Origin: CAZKCI01 sp964584165 | Lineage (GTDB): Bacteria; Auribacterota; Erginobacteria; Erginobacterales; CAZKCI01 | Length of the DNA: 64,000 nucleotides | Reading direction: 5' to 3' | NCBI GenBank assembly: GCA_964584165.1 | Contig: CAZOYW010000002.1 | Location: forward strand, 1 to 64,000 | Part shown: piece after piece, positions 1 through 7,746 of the stretch | Layout: each line of letters opens with the position of its first letter | Numbering within the stretch: the stretch's first letter is position 1 | Position numbers and translations under genes: made by a program | Notes under the pieces: generated by a model | The model's database searches: none | What the model saw: only the letters and a program-made list of their open reading frames with translations | What the model was told of the DNA's origin: nothing

Positions 1-143
1 TTGGTGAGCGTCCAACCGTAGGGGCGCTCGCCCGCGGTGAAGTTGTCGAAGCCGGCGTAGGTCAGAACCGCAGCGGGGACGGAGGGAACGGAGAGGAGAC
101 AGAGGAGAGAGGAGAGCGCAGAGGCGAAGAGGAGCTTTCTCAT
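1..143 (-). CDS. Secreted protein, N-terminal fragment (runs off the left edge)
   Basis: Reading the minus strand from the ATG at 141-143 gives 47 residues before the window ends. They begin MRKLLFASALSS, followed by a hydrophobic stretch and a cleavage-like SVPAA, then a mature start VLTYAGFDNF. This is a typical Sec signal peptide. The mature part is too short to assign a family. The reading frame is open to the edge, so the gene continues outside the window. An intrinsic-terminator-like hairpin lies about 90 bases upstream, so this gene is probably not cotranscribed with the TPR gene that precedes it on the same strand. Confidence 0.6.
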   Translation of the reverse strand, partial: MRKLLFASALSSLLCLLSVPSVPAAVLTYAGFDNFTAGERPYGWTLT

Positions 144-523
144 CGCAGCTTTCGGTCGCACGTGAAGCGCAGCTGGCGTTTGCGCGGTCACCGGACAGCC
201 ACCCCAAGCACCCCCTCCCGCGGCGAGAGTGCTCAAAAAAAACCCGGCCAACCGCCCGGGGGCATGCCCCACTCCCCTATATACTATGACGAGGTTGGCG
301 AATCTGCAACATCGGGATCGCAAATCCCGCATAAAATGGTTGACAACATGGGCGGAGCGTCCTTCCCCGCTCTCGCGTCCCGCATCCCCGGCCGCCCAGA
401 CCGGGGGCGTCCCCGTCCCGGCCGCACTCCCGGACGGTCGGGGGGGACTGCCCTGTCCCGCCAGGTTGTTAAATGGCACCAAAATCGACGGCGAATGTCC
501 AATCCAGAAAAGAGAAATAAATT
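144..523. other. Intergenic region, no gene seen
   Basis: This 380-base stretch separates two minus-strand genes. It holds a minus-strand terminator-like hairpin (235-260), a small inverted repeat around 313-328 (GGGAT/ATCCC) and GC-rich inverted repeats near 395-445. The open frames crossing it on both strands have no recognisable domain and look like high-GC chance frames. Confidence 0.6.
235..260 (-). terminator. Intrinsic-terminator-like hairpin
   Basis: On the minus strand a short CCCGG/CCGGG stem is followed directly by eight T (A235-A242 on the plus strand). It lies 264 bases downstream of the stop of the TPR gene ending at 524 and upstream of the gene starting at 143. The stem is only 5 bp, so confidence is moderate. 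Confidence 0.5.
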
Positions 524-2734
524 TTATTTTCCAACCCCGGAGGCTCTTCCGCGCGCCCTCTCGATCTCCGCCGCCGCGGATTCGTCGCCCCGCCGCCGGC
601 ATTCGGCGATCGCCCCGGCGAGCGCTCGGTCGGCCTCCTCCGCCCGCCCCAGGCGGGCGAGGGTCTCCGCGAGGGACCGGGCGGCCTCGACGAAGGCGGG
701 ATCAAGGCGCAGGGCTTCGCGGAAAAATGGCTCGGCCTCCGGGAGGCGCCCGGCCCGGAAGCGGAGAGCCCCCAACTGGTAGGCGATCGCCGGGGAGGCG
801 GGGTTGAGGCGGCGCGCCCGGAGGAGGCATTTCTCCGCTTCGAAGCCGCGGCCTTCCTCGGAAAGAACCCCGCCCAGGTTCCCCAGGGCGGCGGCGAAAT
901 CGGGCTGGATCTCCAGGGCCCGGCGATAGGAGCGGATCGCTTCCGGTCGATCCCCCGAGCGGGCGCAGGCGTTGCCGAGATTGGACCAGCCTTCGGCGAA
1001 ACGGGGGTTCAGCCGCAAGGCCTCCTCGTAGCTCGCGATCGCCTCCGCGGTTCTCCCCTGCCGGAACAAGTTTATCCCGAGCAGGTTGTGGAGCCTCCAC
1101 GATTCCGGGAAGGCGCCGAGGGCCTCCCGATAAAGCTTCTCCGCCCCCGGGAGATCCCCCTCAATCTCGCGGAGGTAGGCGGGGCCGCTCCGGTATTCCG
1201 GCCGGTCGGGGCGGAGTCGGATCGCCTCGTCGTATTCCCCCCGCGCCTCTTTGAGGTTCCCGCTCTCGGCCAGGGCCTCCGCCAGACGGAAGCGGTTCTC
1301 GGCGGATCCCGGCTGGATCGCGACCGCTCGGCGGAAGGCGGCGACCGCTTCCGGGGTCTTCCCTTTCCTGATCAGGGCGGAGCCCAGGTTGCGGTGGGAG
1401 TCGGCGATCCCGGGGCGGAGCGCGATCGCCCTTTGGAAATCCGCGATCGCTTCGTCGGTCCGGCCGCGGCCGAGAAGGGACGATCCTCGGTAGTCGAGGG
1501 CGAGGGCGTTATCGGGCTCGATCGCCAGGGCGCGGGACCAGAGAATCACGGTGTCGCGCCAGAGGAGCGTCTGGCGGACCGTGAGGGCCGATTCCAGCAG
1601 GAGGAAGACGGCAATAGGGAGCGCCGCCCACTGGCGGGACCTTCCCCCCGGCTTCGGCCAAGCCGTACCGGCGAGGAGGAAGAGGCCGACGGCCGGGATA
1701 TAGAGGAAGCGGTCGGCGCGGAAGATGTGGTGGCGGAAGAGGCCGTAGGTGGGGGCGAGGGCGAGAAGGAGCCAGAGGAGGGCGAAGAGTCGGGCGGGAT
1801 CGCGGCGGCAGCGCCGGAGCCCGGCCAGGGCGATGAGCGCGGCGGAGAGCCCGATCCAGAAAGAAGGCGGCCAGGGGAGGGAAGCCGCGACGGAGACGTA
1901 GCGGGGGCTCAGGCGGAGGGGGAAAAGGAGGGAGAGAAGGTTTTTCCCGAGGACGGCGAGGGCGGTTGGAAGCCAGCGCGCGCTTGTCCAGATGATCTCC
2001 GGCGGGGCCTCGGGGTGGCTCCGCCTCCCGTAGATCTTGAGGAAGAGGGCGGCGATCCCGACCAGGAGAAAGGGCAGGGATCGGACCAAGGCCCGCCCGA
2101 GCCGCCGCCGGCAGGCGTATTCGTAGGCGCCGAAGACAGGCGCGGCGGCGGCGGCGGCGACATTGCTCAGGCAGCCCAAGGAAAAGAGGGCGACCGCCGC
2201 GGTTCTCCACCGGCCCGTTTTCCCCCGGCTTTCTTCCGCCCGGAGATAGAAGTGAAGGGAGAGGAGCGAGAAGGAGGCGGCGAGGAGGACCTTTCTCCCG
2301 GTCGCCCAGGAGACCGGCTCGACCGCGACGGGGTGGAGGGCCCAGACGGCGGCGACGATCGCCGCCCGTGCCGGCTTCCGGTCCGGCAGGAGTTTCAGGG
2401 CGAGGAGGTAGACGAGGGCGGCGTTCAGGGCGTGGAGGAGGAGGTTCGTGAGGTGGTGGCCGAAAGGGTTTTCTCCCCAGAGGAAACGCTCCGGCCAGAG
2501 GCTGAGGTAGAAGACGGGGTAGTAATCGTAATTATAGAAGGCAGTGAAATATTGGGCGAAGCGCGGGATAGAGAGGCGGCCCAAGAGCGGATTTCCGGCG
2601 ATGGTGGCCTGGTCGTCCCAGCCGATCAGGCCGTTGCCCAAGGAAAGAGAGTGGACGGCCAGCACGAGGAGGAGGACGAAGAACCCCCAGAGCAGGAAGC
2701 GTTGCCGGGGCTGGAGAGGAGGGAGCGAGAACAT
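524..2734 (-). CDS. GT39-like membrane glycosyltransferase with C-terminal TPR repeats
   Basis: The 736-residue protein begins with about 380 residues of hydrophobic segments. These resemble GT39/PMT-type (TMTC-like) lipid-sugar-dependent glycosyltransferases: after the first membrane segment comes a loop with an acidic pair, GWDDQATIAGN (D40, D41), where these families place catalytic acids. From about residue 390 to 710 there are roughly nine 34-residue TPR units with the usual A-x-x-x-Y/F-x-x-A-L pattern (for example YREALGAFPES and YEEALRLNPRFAEGWSNLG). The likely role is sugar transfer from a polyprenyl-phosphate sugar on the outer face of the inner membrane, with the TPRs binding a partner. 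The ATG at 2734 has no clear ribosome site; the repeat array starts only a few bases upstream. It is transcribed divergently from the FAD oxidoreductase gene. Confidence 0.75.
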   Translation of the reverse strand: MFSLPPLQPRQRFLLWGFFVLLLVLAVHSLSLGNGLIGWDDQATIAGNPLLGRLSIPRFAQYFTAFYNYDYYPVFYLSLWPERFLWGENPFGHHLTNLLLHALNAALVYLLALKLLPDRKPARAAIVAAVWALHPVAVEPVSWATGRKVLLAASFSLLSLHFYLRAEESRGKTGRWRTAAVALFSLGCLSNVAAAAAAPVFGAYEYACRRRLGRALVRSLPFLLVGIAALFLKIYGRRSHPEAPPEIIWTSARWLPTALAVLGKNLLSLLFPLRLSPRYVSVAASLPWPPSFWIGLSAALIALAGLRRCRRDPARLFALLWLLLALAPTYGLFRHHIFRADRFLYIPAVGLFLLAGTAWPKPGGRSRQWAALPIAVFLLLESALTVRQTLLWRDTVILWSRALAIEPDNALALDYRGSSLLGRGRTDEAIADFQRAIALRPGIADSHRNLGSALIRKGKTPEAVAAFRRAVAIQPGSAENRFRLAEALAESGNLKEARGEYDEAIRLRPDRPEYRSGPAYLREIEGDLPGAEKLYREALGAFPESWRLHNLLGINLFRQGRTAEAIASYEEALRLNPRFAEGWSNLGNACARSGDRPEAIRSYRRALEIQPDFAAALGNLGGVLSEEGRGFEAEKCLLRARRLNPASPAIAYQLGALRFRAGRLPEAEPFFREALRLDPAFVEAARSLAETLARLGRAEEADRALAGAIAECRRRGDESAAAEIERARGRASGVGK

Positions 2735-2742
2735 GCGGAAAT

Positions 2743-2922
2743 AGTGATCAGTAATCAGTGATCAGTAAAGGGAAAGATGAGCTACCATTTGTGCAAATTG
2801 CCCGTTATATTATCGAGGCCTCGAATCCGAAATCTCAGATCTCAAATCTGAAATCGCTGATCACTGATCACTGATCACTGATCACTGATCACTGATTACT
2901 GATCACTCATTACTGATCACTG
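2743..2922. repeat. Inverted pair of TGATCACT arrays around a short core
   Basis: At 2743-2768 the unit AGTGATCAGTAATC is repeated. At 2858-2922 the reverse complement (TGATCACT, 8-bp period) occurs about eight times with a few substitutions (TGATTACT, CATTACTG). The two arrays face each other across about 90 bp, which itself carries an AATCTCAGATCTC-type repeat similar to the one at 20029-20074. The whole unit fills the space between two divergent genes and has a MITE-like layout, but no transposase is seen. Confidence 0.75.
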
Positions 2923-2929
2923 TCTCTCT

Positions 2930-4294
2930 ATGGACAACGTTCTCATCGTCGGCGCCGGCGTGGCGGGACTGACCGCGGGCTACCAGCTCTCCCAGCAGGG
3001 GACCGCGGTCACCGTGGTCGAGAAAGAGGACCGGGTGGGGGGCCTCTCCCGCTCCTTCGCCTACGGCGACTTCATCTTCGACGTCGGCCCCCACCGCTTC
3101 CACACCGACGACCCTGAAGTGCTGCGTTTCATCCGGATGGTGCTCGCGGACGACCTCACCGTCATCCCCCGCTCGAGCGGGGTGTACTACTTCGGCCGTT
3201 ACCATGACTGGCCGCTCAAGCTCTCCACCGTCTTCAAGCTTCCCCCCGCCGTCACCCTGCGGGTCGCCCGCGACCTCCTCCGCCGTCGGCGGCGGACGGG
3301 GGCCTCCTTCGAGGACTACATCGTCACCATGTACGGGTCCACTCTCTACGAGTCCTTCTTCAAGGTCTACACCGAGAAGTTTCTGAAGCACGACCCCTCC
3401 GGGATCCACTCCGACTGGGCCAAGGCCGGGATCGACCGGGCGGTGATCGACCGGAGGATGCAGGCCAACACGCTGCTCAGCCTGATCCGCAAGACGCTGC
3501 TCCCGGCCCCGGTGACCACCGAGTTCCTCTATCCCACCCGGGGGGGGATCGGGCTCTTCGCCGAACGCCTCGCCGGCGAGATCCGGCGGAACCGGGGGGA
3601 GATCGTCCTGAACAGCGAGGTCCGGGCCATCCGGTCCGGGAGGAAGCGCCTGGAGGAGGTGACCCTCTCGGACGGGCGCAACCTCCGCCCCGACCTGATC
3701 ATCTGGACCGCCCCCATCCACCTCCTCTGTCGCCTCCTCGACGTCGAGGAGCCACAGCTCCGTTACCTCTCCGCCCTCCTCTACAACGCCGAGGTCGAGG
3801 GGGAGCCTCCCTTCCCCTACCAGTGGTGCTACTACGGGCAGAAGGAGGTAGTCTTCAACCGGATCAGCATCCCGAAGAACTTCTACCCCGGAACGGCGCC
3901 GGCGGGGATGACCGGGGTCGGCCTGGAGGTGACCTGCATGGAAGGGGACGAGACCTGGAACGATCCGGAGCGCCTCTTGCGCCCGGTGGCCGAGGACATG
4001 GTCCGGGTCGGCCTGGTCGCGGAGGCGGCCCGGGTCGGGAAAATCCACGTCGAGCGGATCCCCAACGTCTACCCGATCTACGAGCTCGACTACCTCCGCC
4101 CCCTGCAGAGGATCCTGAACCACCTGAGCTACCTGGGGAACCTCCTCCTCCTCGGGCGGACCGGCACCTTCTGGTACAACAACATGGACCACTCCATCGC
4201 CGCCGGCCTCGACGCCGCCGAGGACATCGTCCGGAGCGAGCGGGGAGGGATCCACCCCCTCTACCACCGGAACGATTTCTGGGTTCAAAAATAA
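2930..4294 (+). CDS. FAD/NAD(P)-binding oxidoreductase, UDP-galactopyranose mutase/amine-oxidase type
   Basis: The 454-residue protein opens with a Rossmann dinucleotide motif NVLIVGAGVAGL (G8-x-G10-x-x-G13) and a following acidic residue (VVEKEDRVGG). The GGLSRSF and DVGPHRFH stretches are typical of the protoporphyrinogen-oxidase/UDP-galactopyranose-mutase-like flavoproteins found in polysaccharide loci. A C-terminal FAD-contact segment, NNMDHSIAAGLDAAED, matches the family. A likely job is modifying a sugar nucleotide or lipid-linked sugar, but the substrate cannot be read from sequence. The ATG directly follows the TGATCACT repeat array. A strong hairpin covers the last codons, so the gene probably ends its own transcript. 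Confidence 0.75.
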   Translation: MDNVLIVGAGVAGLTAGYQLSQQGTAVTVVEKEDRVGGLSRSFAYGDFIFDVGPHRFHTDDPEVLRFIRMVLADDLTVIPRSSGVYYFGRYHDWPLKLSTVFKLPPAVTLRVARDLLRRRRRTGASFEDYIVTMYGSTLYESFFKVYTEKFLKHDPSGIHSDWAKAGIDRAVIDRRMQANTLLSLIRKTLLPAPVTTEFLYPTRGGIGLFAERLAGEIRRNRGEIVLNSEVRAIRSGRKRLEEVTLSDGRNLRPDLIIWTAPIHLLCRLLDVEEPQLRYLSALLYNAEVEGEPPFPYQWCYYGQKEVVFNRISIPKNFYPGTAPAGMTGVGLEVTCMEGDETWNDPERLLRPVAEDMVRVGLVAEAARVGKIHVERIPNVYPIYELDYLRPLQRILNHLSYLGNLLLLGRTGTFWYNNMDHSIAAGLDAAEDIVRSERGGIHPLYHRNDFWVQK

Positions 4295-4332
4295 CCCCTC
4301 GGCGCCGCTCGCGCCGAGGGATTATTTTTGAA
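4284..4332 (+). terminator. Long hairpin terminator, bidirectional in appearance
   Basis: A 22-bp stem starts TTCAAAAATAA and continues to GGCGC, with loop CGCTC and one G/T-type mismatch, and ends TTATTTTTGAA. The A-rich left arm contains the stop codon of the FAD oxidoreductase and the T-rich right arm follows a GC-rich core, the usual layout of an intrinsic terminator. Confidence 0.8.
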
Positions 4333-4379
4333 AAATCCGCGGAGAGAGCGGTGATCTCTCATTCCCGCGGCATGTCGCC

Positions 4380-5369
4380 ATGCGCTTCTCGGTCATCGTC
4401 CCCAACTACAACGGGCGGAAGACTCTCGCCGAGGCGCTCGCCGCCCTCCGGCGGGCGGAGCCGCCGCCGGACGAGATCGTCGTTTCCGACGACGGCTCGA
4501 CCGACGGGTCGGAGAAAATCGCGGCCGGTTTCGGGGCCCGGTTGGTCCGCTCCGACTCCTGTCGGGGCGCCTCCGCCAACCGCAACGCCGGGGCCGCCGC
4601 CTCCTCCGGCGAGATCCTGGTCTTCGTGGACTCGGATGTCCTCATCCCGCCCGCCGCCTTCGCCGTTCTCGCCGAGCGCTTCGCCGACCCCGCCCGCGCC
4701 GCCGTCATCGGACTCCTCCAGCCGACCATCCGTTTCGGCGACCTCTTCAGCCAGTACAAGAACTTCTACATGCACTACACCTACGCGCTCCTCCCGGACG
4801 AGGTCACCGTCTTCTACACCTCGATCGCCGCCGTCCGGGCGAATGTCTTCCGGGAGTGCGGGGGCTTCGACCCCCGCTACCGCTCCGCCACCATCGAGGA
4901 CATGGAGATGGGGGTCCGGATGACCTCGCGGGGGCATCGGATCGCGATCGACCGGAGGCTTCAAGTCGAGCACGTCAAGAGATACTCCTTCTCCCTCCTC
5001 CTCCGGACCGCCTTCCGCCGCGCCGCCGGCCTCTCCAAGATCGCGCTGCGGGACCGCCTGAGCCGGGAAGAGAAGACGGCCTACGTCACGACCAGCCGCT
5101 CCTTCCTGGCCGGGATCGCCCTCTCCTGGCTCGCCCTGGCGGGTCTGGCCGCCGCGCTCCTCCTCCCGGCCGCCCCCTCTCTCCTCTTCGCCCTCGCCTG
5201 CTACCTCGCCCTCCTCGCCCTCAACGCGGGGTTCCTCGTGGGCCTCACCCGGGCCACGCGCCCCCTCTATCTCCCGCTGGCCTGCGGGCTGATCTTCGTC
5301 GACCTCCTCGCCCACGGGGCGGGCGCGATCTGGGGGGGAGCGAGCTTCCTGGCGGGCCGAAAGTACTGA
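4380..5369 (+). CDS. Family 2 glycosyltransferase with C-terminal membrane segments
   Basis: The N-terminus FSVIVPNYNGRKTL, the nucleotide-binding acidic pair in VVSDDGSTDGS and the DxD-type VFVDSDV are diagnostic of GT-A fold family 2 transferases. IEDMEMGVRM is the ED acceptor-base motif. After about residue 235 two or three hydrophobic segments (SWLALAGLAAALLL and onward) anchor the enzyme in the inner membrane. It is probably a sugar transferase extending a lipid-linked oligosaccharide. It follows the FAD oxidoreductase by 85 bases, but a strong hairpin lies between them, so it may have its own promoter. The stop codon runs directly into a 9-bp GGACGANAT repeat. Confidence 0.85.
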   Translation: MRFSVIVPNYNGRKTLAEALAALRRAEPPPDEIVVSDDGSTDGSEKIAAGFGARLVRSDSCRGASANRNAGAAASSGEILVFVDSDVLIPPAAFAVLAERFADPARAAVIGLLQPTIRFGDLFSQYKNFYMHYTYALLPDEVTVFYTSIAAVRANVFRECGGFDPRYRSATIEDMEMGVRMTSRGHRIAIDRRLQVEHVKRYSFSLLLRTAFRRAAGLSKIALRDRLSREEKTAYVTTSRSFLAGIALSWLALAGLAAALLLPAAPSLLFALACYLALLALNAGFLVGLTRATRPLYLPLACGLIFVDLLAHGAGAIWGGASFLAGRKY

Positions 5370-5410
5370 TGGACGATATGGACGAGATGGACGGTACGGA
5401 CGAAATGGAC
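5368..5410. repeat. GGACGANAT tandem repeat, exact 9-bp period
   Basis: GGAC recurs at 5371, 5380, 5389, 5398 and 5407, an exact 9-bp spacing with consensus GGACGANAT. The same unit and period recur at 7711-7746 and 23697-23759, each time at the end or start of a plus-strand gene. The period is a multiple of three, so the array stays open in one frame (Met-Asp-Asp/Glu pattern). Confidence 0.8.
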
Positions 5411-5433
5411 AACCCGGCGCGGCGGGACGCCGC

Positions 5434-5600
5434 GGTAGGCCCGCTCTATGAGCGGGCGCGCAAAGAGCCCGACGCCGGTTCGCAGAACCGGCCTACATCG
5501 CGCAAAGAGCCCGACGCCGGTTCGCAGAACCGGCCTACATCGCGCAAAGAGCCCGGCGCCGGTTCGCAGAACCGGCCGACCGGCGCGCCGGGCTACATGT
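5434..5600. repeat. REP-like palindrome cluster with a three-copy 42-bp tandem repeat
   Basis: A GTAGG-edged hairpin (CCCGCTC-TAT-GAGCGGG, 5438-5454) is followed by three copies of a 42-bp unit beginning at 5458, 5500 and 5542. Each copy contains the hairpin GCCGGTTC-GCA-GAACCGGC, and the first two run on to CTACA; the third is diverged at its end. The cluster lies between a plus-strand and a minus-strand gene ending toward each other, and its right edge contains the TAG stop of the sulfatase-like gene. No spacers are present, so it is not a CRISPR array. The TGTAGGC/GCCTACA edge is shared with the element inside the gene at 34987-36120. Confidence 0.8.
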
Positions 5601-7668
5601 AGCCCAAGGCCCTGATCTGGTCGACGGTCTTCCGGTCGAGGACGGCGGCCGGGGCCTTTCGGCGCGTCCGGCCGGGGTCGGCGAGGTGGAGGCGGAGGGC
5701 CCGGCGAAGCTCGGCGAGGATCGCGGGCTCCTCCGCCGCGAGGTCCCTCGTCTCCCCCGGGTCGGCCGCGAGGTCGTAGAGCTCTTCGTCCCCCGCCCCC
5801 CTTCCGCCCTTCCGGTTCGATCTCTCGGTCAGGATGTACTTCCAGCGCCCTTCCCGGAGCGCCCCGCGCAGGAGGAAGGCCCCGTCGAACGACTCCTCGT
5901 CGAAGAAGACGTCCTTTTGCCCCGCCGCCGCCTCCCGGCCGCGGAGGAGGGGGAGCAAGCTCCTCCCCTCGGCGCCGCTCTCCGGCGGGAGAGCGAGCGC
6001 ATCGAGAACGGTGGGCAGGATGTCGATCGAACGGACCGGAAGGGAGACCACCGTTCCGGGGGCCTCGCCCCACCCCTTGGCGACGAGGGGGACGCGGACC
6101 ATCTCCTCAAAGATCGTGTGGCCATGGCCGGAGTCGGAGTGCTCGCCGAAGGCTTCCCCGTGGTCGGCGGTGACCACGACCGCCGTCCGGTCGTAGATTC
6201 CGAGGACCCGCAGGCGGTCGAGGAGGGCCCCGATCCGGTCGTCGGCGAAGCGGACCGCGGCGTCGTAGCGGGCGGCCTCCGCGGCGGCCGGGTCGCCTTC
6301 CGGAGAGGGGAAGAGGGCGAGGAACCGGGCGGGCGGATCGCGGGGGAAGTGGGGTTCCATGTAGTGGAGATAGAGGAAGAAGGCCCCCCCCCGGCTCCGG
6401 TCGAGGAGGGGGAGGGCCCTCCGGTTGACGCTCTCGGCGTGGTCGCGGTCGGTGAGGTCGAAATTCCGTCCGAGCAGGCGCGAGAGGAGCGGGCGGAAGA
6501 AGAAGGGCCGCAGCGCGATCTCGTAGAGGCGGTCCCGCATCAGCGAGTCGTCGTAGGCCGCGAAGCCCTGGTCGAAGCCGAAGACCGATTTCAGGTTGGG
6601 ATTGGCGACGACGGCGGCCGTGAACCATCCGGACTCCCGAAGGATCTCCGCCAGGGTGCGGGCTTCGGAGGGGAGGCGATCCTCCCTCCGTCGGGCCCCG
6701 TGCGCGTCGGGATAGAGGGAGGTGAGGAGGGAAGCCACGGAGGGCTTGGTCCAGGTGGCCGCCGCGTAGCAGTTCTCGAAGCGGACCCCCTCCCGCCCGA
6801 GCTCGTCGAGGCGGGGAGTGGTCGGCCGGGGGCAGCCCGCGGCGGAGATCCGGTCGGCCCGGAGGGCGTCGACGACGATCAGGACGACGTTCTTGCCCGC
6901 CGCGCCCCCGCCCGGAGCGGGCGCCTCCGGCGGTCGGACCTCCCGGAGTTCCCAAAGGAGGGCGGCGCCGGCCGCGAGAATGAGGAGGGCGGCCAGGAAG
7001 GGGGCGATCCTTTCCAGGGGGCGGAGGAGGCGTTCCCTCCGGACCGGGTCGAGGAGGCTTCGGCAGACGGCCGCCCCGGCGCCCAGCGAGAGGAGGAGCC
7101 CGGCCGCCGCCCAGGGGAGGACGCGGCGGCTCAAGGGCGTGAAGAAGAGCGCGTCGAGAAGGAAGAAGGAGAGGCGGAAGGCGACGAACCCGCCCAGGAG
7201 GGCCGGTCCCGTCGCCGCCGCCCGTTCCGCCGAGGCGCGTTTCGCCCAGAGGAAAGCGGCGAGGGCGAATCCGGCGGCGAGGAGGAGGGAGGCCGGGAGA
7301 AGGAAGAAGGGGGAGAGGGAGGAGACAAGGCGGAGGCGGGTTGCGGCCGTCCATCCATAGTAAAGGGCCAAGGCGAAGGAGAAGGCGGCGAGGCGGAACA
7401 GGGCTTCGGCGCGGGGGGAGAAAAGCGCCTTCAGGCCGATCGCGGCGAGGGAGAGGAGGAGGAGGGCGGCCGCGCAGAAGAGGAAGGCGAGGGCGAAAGC
7501 GTAGGCGAGGAGGGCGAGGGCGGGGAGCGGGCGGAGGGAGACGGCCTCGACGCCGAGGTCGGTGAAGGCGAGGAAGTCGATGAGCCAGAGGAGGGCGAGG
7601 CCGAGCGCGGCCAGGATGGCCGGCCGGAGGCGGGGCGGGGATGAGGGAGTGTCGTCGGTCTTTCTCAA
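5593..7668 (-). CDS. Membrane-anchored sulfatase-fold hydrolase or phosphotransferase, without a formylglycine Cys
   Basis: The 691-residue protein has about six hydrophobic segments in the first 240 residues, then a periplasmic sulfatase/alkaline-phosphatase-fold domain starting NVVLIVVDALRAD (metal ligand D267). The typical metal site TADHGEAFGEH occurs late in the domain, and the C-terminus DQIRALGYM is typical of sulfatase-like proteins. At the nucleophile position the usual C/S-x-P-x-R reads T307-K-P-S-V, so it cannot carry formylglycine and also lacks the Arg. It is more likely a phospho-group transferase or hydrolase acting with a Thr nucleophile, like LtaS or EptA-type enzymes. The start is a TTG at 7668, just downstream of an AT-rich TATAGT box; no better start is visible. 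The stop lies at the edge of a REP-like cluster. Confidence 0.7.
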   Translation of the reverse strand: MRKTDDTPSSPPRLRPAILAALGLALLWLIDFLAFTDLGVEAVSLRPLPALALLAYAFALAFLFCAAALLLLSLAAIGLKALFSPRAEALFRLAAFSFALALYYGWTAATRLRLVSSLSPFFLLPASLLLAAGFALAAFLWAKRASAERAAATGPALLGGFVAFRLSFFLLDALFFTPLSRRVLPWAAAGLLLSLGAGAAVCRSLLDPVRRERLLRPLERIAPFLAALLILAAGAALLWELREVRPPEAPAPGGGAAGKNVVLIVVDALRADRISAAGCPRPTTPRLDELGREGVRFENCYAAATWTKPSVASLLTSLYPDAHGARRREDRLPSEARTLAEILRESGWFTAAVVANPNLKSVFGFDQGFAAYDDSLMRDRLYEIALRPFFFRPLLSRLLGRNFDLTDRDHAESVNRRALPLLDRSRGGAFFLYLHYMEPHFPRDPPARFLALFPSPEGDPAAAEAARYDAAVRFADDRIGALLDRLRVLGIYDRTAVVVTADHGEAFGEHSDSGHGHTIFEEMVRVPLVAKGWGEAPGTVVSLPVRSIDILPTVLDALALPPESGAEGRSLLPLLRGREAAAGQKDVFFDEESFDGAFLLRGALREGRWKYILTERSNRKGGRGAGDEELYDLAADPGETRDLAAEEPAILAELRRALRLHLADPGRTRRKAPAAVLDRKTVDQIRALGYM

Positions 7669-7680
7669 GGTAATAAAAAT

Positions 7681-7692
7681 ACTATACTATAT
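7681..7692. promoter_or_regulatory. AT-rich divergent promoter region
   Basis: The sequence ACTATACTATAT lies between two divergent genes. It offers TATAGT boxes for the minus strand (7681-7686 and 7686-7691) and TATACT for the plus strand. For the minus-strand gene the box is so close to the TTG start that the transcript would have a leader of about 5-11 bases. No convincing -35 was found on either strand. Confidence 0.4.
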
Positions 7693-7710
7693 CCCGAAGG
7701 ATGCCGGATA

Positions 7711-7746
7711 GGACCGAGGGGACGTATGGGACGGATCGGACATATA
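7711..7746. repeat. GGAC-led 9-bp repeat overlapping a start codon
   Basis: GGAC recurs at 7711, 7720, 7729 and 7738 with an exact 9-bp period. The ATG of the next gene (7726) lies inside the second unit, so the first codons (MGRIGHI) are repeat-derived. The unit is related to the arrays at 5368-5410 and 23697-23759. Confidence 0.7.

Noticed and set aside
1088..2761. 557-codon plus-strand frame opposite the TPR glycosyltransferase gene
   Set aside because: It is antisense to a convincing membrane/TPR protein and is itself a Glu/Gly/Arg-rich sequence without domains, the usual shadow in high-GC DNA.
5458..5583. Three 42-bp direct repeats as a possible CRISPR array
   Set aside because: The units are contiguous, with no unique spacers, and contain the REP-like hairpin; there are no cas genes nearby.
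4856..5602. Plus-strand frame overlapping the GT2 gene and the repeat cluster
   Set aside because: Out of frame with the glycosyltransferase and ending in translated repeats; no independent support.
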